A DNA stretch of 52,952 nt. Source: Oceanitalea stevensii. GTDB taxonomy: Bacteria > Actinomycetota > Actinomycetes > Actinomycetales > Actinomycetaceae. Both the position numbers and the translations under genes were made by a program. The stretch is from positions 1-52,952 of the forward strand of contig NZ_JACSPO010000015.1 in NCBI RefSeq assembly GCF_014837105.1, given 5' to 3'. Positions 50,161 to 52,952 of the stretch are shown here, in pieces. The stretch's first letter is position 1. Every line of letters starts with the position of its first letter. The notes below the pieces were generated by a model that was not told where the DNA came from, ran no database searches, and was given only the letters and a program-made list of their open reading frames with translations.

Positions 50161-50868
50161 ATGAACCACACCGACGGCCAGACCTTCCCGCACGGTCCTG
50201 GCGCCTACGCCACTCCGGGCGCCCCCTACCCGCCCGAGCCCCCGAAGCAGAAGAGCTGGTTCGCCCGGCACAAGATCCTCACCGCGATCCTCGTCCTCGT
50301 CGTCCTCGTCGTTGCGGGGACCGCGCTCGGTGGCGGCGAGGAGGAGGCGCCGTCGTCGGGAACCACCTCGGAGGCGCCCGCGGAGGAGGCCGCCGAGCCG
50401 GCGGCCGACGACGCCGCGCCCGCCGACGCCGCACCCGCCGAGGAGCCGGAGGAGCCTGCCGACGACGCCGCCGCCGGCGTCGGCGACCCCGTGCGTGACG
50501 GCAAGTTCGAGTTCACCGTCACCGAGGTCGAGACGGGCGTCAGCGAGGTGGGCGACGAGTTCCTCAGCGAGCAGGCGCAGGGCCAGTTCGTGCTCGTCCA
50601 CATGACGGTGAGCAACATCGGGGACCAGGCGCAGATGCTCAGCGGGAGCAACCAGACCCTCGTCGACGACCAGGGGCGCGAGCACTCCGCCAACGGGTCG
50701 GCCGCCATCTACCTCGAGGGCTCGGAGACGTTCCTCAACGACATCAACCCGGGCAACTCCGTCGAGGGGACGGTCGTCTTCGACATTCCCGCCGACGCCC
50801 AGCCCGCCGCCATCGAGCTGCACGACTCGATGTTCTCCGGTGGCGTCACGGTCAGCCTCACGGACTGA
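50161..50868 (+). CDS. Membrane-anchored DUF4352 protein
   Basis: 235 residues from ATG 50161 behind CAGGAGGACACG, a textbook ribosome site. Pro-rich cytoplasmic start, one helix (ILTAILVLVVLVVAGTAL), a low-complexity Ala/Glu/Asp/Pro linker, then a beta-sandwich: VGDPVRDGKFEFTVTEVE, QFVLVHMTVSNIGDQ, and GNSVEGTVVFDIPADAQP. This last pattern defines DUF4352 (telomeric-repeat-binding-like Ig fold). Such proteins are exported and of unknown role. Divergent from the histidine kinase. Confidence 0.88.
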   Translation: MNHTDGQTFPHGPGAYATPGAPYPPEPPKQKSWFARHKILTAILVLVVLVVAGTALGGGEEEAPSSGTTSEAPAEEAAEPAADDAAPADAAPAEEPEEPADDAAAGVGDPVRDGKFEFTVTEVETGVSEVGDEFLSEQAQGQFVLVHMTVSNIGDQAQMLSGSNQTLVDDQGREHSANGSAAIYLEGSETFLNDINPGNSVEGTVVFDIPADAQPAAIELHDSMFSGGVTVSLTD

Positions 50869-50877
50869 CCCACGATC

Positions 50878-50914
50878 CACGGCCCGGAGCCCCCTGCCAG
50901 GGCTCCGGGCCGTG
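50878..50914. terminator. Terminator between DUF4352 and the next convergent gene
   Basis: Perfect 14-base arms (50878-50891, 50901-50914) beginning CACGGCCCGGAGCC with a 9-base loop. It lies between two convergent stop codons (50868 and 50917). Confidence 0.85.
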
Positions 50915-50916
50915 CG

Positions 50917-51330
50917 CTACGCCGAGACCGCGCGCTCCACGAGCTCGAGGAGGGCTGCGGCGTAGGCGTCCTCGACGTCCGCGGCGCGGTGGGTGCTGGC
51001 CGCCCCGTCGGGGCCGGCGGTCGTGACGACGTACTCCCCGTCCACCCGCTCCAAGCCGCGGAACGTGCCACCGAGGTACTCGCGCAGCTGGTCCTCGCGG
51101 GGCAACCAGAGGGCGTCGTCCTGGTCGACGTTGTCCAGCGCCCACTCGGTGGTCCCGTTGAAGTTGAGCACGGTGCCGGTGTCGTAGGTCCGGGCCTCGA
51201 TGACCATGTGGGAGAGGATGAAGACGTCCTCGGAGAGCTCCTCCGCCTTGATGCGGAACCGGTCGCCGGGCGCGGGGTCCCAGCGAAGTCCGGCGGCTTC
51301 GAGCTCACGGGCGAGACGATCGCTGATCAT
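50917..51330 (-). CDS. Conserved hypothetical actinobacterial protein
   Basis: 137 residues from ATG 51328-51330, overlapping the DUF72 stop (ATGA). It has no signal peptide or membrane helix. ELEAAGLRWDPAPGDRFRI, DVFILSHMVIEA and FNGTTEWALDNVDQDDALWL look conserved rather than random, and I recall similar proteins across actinobacteria. I do not know a function. Co-translation with the DUF72 gene may mean related roles. Confidence 0.75.
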   Translation of the reverse strand: MISDRLARELEAAGLRWDPAPGDRFRIKAEELSEDVFILSHMVIEARTYDTGTVLNFNGTTEWALDNVDQDDALWLPREDQLREYLGGTFRGLERVDGEYVVTTAGPDGAASTHRAADVEDAYAAALLELVERAVSA

Positions 51331-52184
51331 CCACCCAGTGTGCCGACCGTGGCGGCGGGGCGCTCAGCGATGTCCGCGAGCATGTCGGTGAGTGCGAGCG
51401 CGTCGAAGGGCGCCCGCACCTTGGCGTCGTTGTCGAAGTAGACGACGACGTCGTGCCCCGCCTCGTACCAGGCCCTCACCTTCGCGGCCCACGACCGGAG
51501 CGCCGGCTCGTCGTAGCCACTCACGTACAGCTCGGTGGCGCCGTGGAGGCGCACGTAGACGAGGCTCGCCGTGACGTCCTCGAACACGGGCCAGGTCTCG
51601 CCGCCGTCGGAGACGACGAGGCCGACGTCGTGCTCCGCGAGCAGCCGCAGGAAGGCGGGGTCCGCATAGCTCTCGTGGCGCACCTCGAGCGCGTGGCGGA
51701 GCGGCCGGTCCGCGTCCGTCGTCGTCCAGGCGCGGCCGTCCAGGCGTTCGTCGTGCCGTTCGCCGAGGGAAGCGGCCTGGGTGGTGCTCGTCGGGAGCGC
51801 GCCGAGGAACGCGGCGACCCTGTCGAGGTCGAGCCGCTGGCGAGCCGGCAGCTGCCAGAGGATCGGACCGAGCCGGTCCTCGAGCGCGAGCACGCCCGAG
51901 GCGAAGAAGTTGGCCAGCGGCACCTCGACGTCACGCAGCGCCTTGAAGTGGGTGATGAACCGGCCGCCCTTGACCGCGAAGGTGAAGCCGGGCGGTGTGC
52001 TCTCGCGCCAGCGCGCGTAGGACTCCGGGCGCTGGAGGGAGTAGAAGGAGCCGTTGAGCTCGACGGTCGGGAAGGTCTGCCCGATGTACTCGAGCTCCCG
52101 GCGCTGAGCCAGCCCGGGAGGGTAGAAGTCTCCGCGCCAGGGGGCGTACCTCCACCCGGACACGCCGATCCGCACCTCGGCCAT
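51327..52184 (-). CDS. DUF72 family protein (YecE-like)
   Basis: 285 residues from ATG 52182-52184. The start RIGVSGWRYAPWRGDFYPPG and the next TFPTVELNGSFYSLQRPESY are the DUF72 signature. FAVKGGRFITHFKALRDV, ALEVRHESYADPAFLRLL and VYVRLHGATELYVSGYD complete the barrel. The function is unknown. Normal length. It is divergent from the DUF222 gene, with the SOS box 76 bases upstream of its start. Confidence 0.92.
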   Translation of the reverse strand: MAEVRIGVSGWRYAPWRGDFYPPGLAQRRELEYIGQTFPTVELNGSFYSLQRPESYARWRESTPPGFTFAVKGGRFITHFKALRDVEVPLANFFASGVLALEDRLGPILWQLPARQRLDLDRVAAFLGALPTSTTQAASLGERHDERLDGRAWTTTDADRPLRHALEVRHESYADPAFLRLLAEHDVGLVVSDGGETWPVFEDVTASLVYVRLHGATELYVSGYDEPALRSWAAKVRAWYEAGHDVVVYFDNDAKVRAPFDALALTDMLADIAERPAATVGTLGG

Positions 52185-52259
52185 GGCAGCGAGTGTAGGA
52201 ATGAGCCTGCCGGTCCGCCCGGCGGCGGCGCGGTCGTCGTCGTCCACACCCCTTGTCGT

Positions 52260-52275
52260 TCGAACATGTGTTCGA
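52260..52275. promoter_or_regulatory. LexA-binding SOS box
   Basis: TCGAACATGTGTTCGA matches the actinobacterial/Gram-positive LexA consensus CGAAC-N4-GTTCG perfectly on both arms. It is 30 bases upstream of the DUF222 gene start and 76 bases upstream of the DUF72 gene start. Confidence 0.85.
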
Positions 52276-52304
52276 TATCATAGGGGCAGGAGGGGGTGAG
52301 GGCG

Positions 52305-52952
52305 ATGGTCAGTCAGACAGCCGGGACAGCCGCCGCTGACGACGACGACCGCTCGCCCCTGATCGCGAGGGCCACCTTCGCGGAGGCACTCTCCCCCGAC
52401 TTTGCCGGTCTGGTGTTCCGGTCTGTCAGCCGGCCGGGGCAGACGGCCGACCCCACACCCTCCAACCCGACGCCCGGTCCCGGTCAGGCACGGCCCCGGC
52501 CGCCGGCAGCGGCGGACGAGGAGCCACCGGGGTGGCCCGGCAGCCTCCTCGCGGAACTCCTCCCCCAGCCCGGCGCCCTCGGGGACTACCTCGAGCCGCT
52601 GGCCCCGAACGAGCGGCTGGCCACGCTGCTCGCGGCAATCGATCCCGTCGACGTGGACGACTTCTCCCTCGTCGAGCTGGTCGCCGCGCACAAGCGCATG
52701 GAAGCGTGGTCCGCGGCCCAGGCCGCCCGCGCCGCCGCGGTCCTCGCCGAGCGTGACTCGGTGAACCCGACCTGGCCCGGTGACGTCCCCGGCCGCACCC
52801 GGGGGGAGTGTGTCGTGGGCCAGGAGCTGTCCATGCGGCTGCGGATCACCAAGCAGGCCGCCGTCAGGATGGCCGCCTGCGGCCGCGCCTTCGGTGGCAT
52901 GTTCGAACCCACCGGCGAGCTCCTCGACCGCGGTCTCATCGACTGGCCCCGA
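52305..52952 (+). CDS. DUF222 (13E12/HNH-type) protein, 5' part
   Basis: 216 residues visible from ATG 52305 (GGAGGGGGTGAGG upstream); the frame is open at the window edge. After a Pro-rich start, residues about 105-216 match the DUF222 start: ERLATLLAAIDPVDVDDFSL, then VELVAAHKRMEAWSAAQAAR with AAAVLAER, and ELSMRLRITKQAAVRM. Most such proteins end in an HNH nuclease domain, which would lie beyond the window. The preceding SOS box predicts DNA-damage induction, as for the related M. tuberculosis 13E12 repeat proteins. Confidence 0.85.
   Translation, partial: MVSQTAGTAAADDDDRSPLIARATFAEALSPDFAGLVFRSVSRPGQTADPTPSNPTPGPGQARPRPPAAADEEPPGWPGSLLAELLPQPGALGDYLEPLAPNERLATLLAAIDPVDVDDFSLVELVAAHKRMEAWSAAQAARAAAVLAERDSVNPTWPGDVPGRTRGECVVGQELSMRLRITKQAAVRMAACGRAFGGMFEPTGELLDRGLIDWPR

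Overview
The window is very GC-rich, almost fully coding, and full of ATGA/GTGA stop-start overlaps. It carries actinobacterial marker genes: DUF2017 beside clpS and murI, a DUF3039-helicase pair, DUF1206, a DUF222/HNH gene with an actinobacterial SOS box, and LuxR-type two-component genes. I infer an actinomycete, probably of the Micrococcales. No rRNA, tRNA, CRISPR array, transposase or integrase was seen. Coding strand was judged from protein motifs, because at this GC content long meaningless frames lie opposite most genes.

Layout. 1-2.9 kb: an orphan CUT1-type sugar-binding lipoprotein and its LacI regulator, with a matching operator. 2.9-10.1 kb: a lipase-maturation-factor-like membrane protein, a TetR regulator, and a divergent peptide-family (Dpp/Opp) ABC transporter. 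The transporter operon ends at an exceptionally long perfect hairpin. 10.2-25 kb: mostly housekeeping genes. These are PEP carboxylase, an epimerase-like protein, an MBL hydrolase, murI-DUF2017-clpS, pncB, an APH(3')-like kinase, a DEAD/DEAH helicase with DUF3039, nagB, HU, an FMN reductase and DUF1206.

24.8-39.4 kb is the most coherent accessory region, a sialic acid utilisation locus. A seven-gene minus-strand operon encodes nanE, nanK, nanA and a complete peptide-type ABC transporter, in which one permease is fused to an ATPase. It diverges from a GntR/FadR regulator with two Gfo/Idh/MocA oxidoreductases. Next come a small HTH regulator with its own palindromic sites and a large secreted multi-domain sialidase. 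Seven-base direct repeats beginning with GT lie in both control regions (the GntR/ABC intergenic and the sialidase promoter), which suggests one regulon. The expected flow is: sialidase releases sialic acid outside the cell; the ABC system imports it; NanA, NanK and NanE convert it to GlcNAc-6-P. NagA (not in the window) and NagB (21.6 kb) would then lead to fructose-6-P.

39.4-46.8 kb holds a second functional cassette: a peptide-family ABC transporter translationally coupled to two carboxymuconolactone-decarboxylase/AhpD-like proteins and a luciferase-like flavin monooxygenase. Its substrate is unknown. 46.9-53 kb contains a CAP-domain protein, a LuxR-type two-component system, a DUF4352 protein, a small conserved protein, a DUF72 protein, and the start of a DUF222/HNH-type gene behind a perfect LexA (SOS) box.

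The three peptide-family transporters and the sugar-binding protein each have a nearby regulator gene and/or a palindromic or repeated control site. The window therefore looks like a nutrient-scavenging region threaded through core genes.
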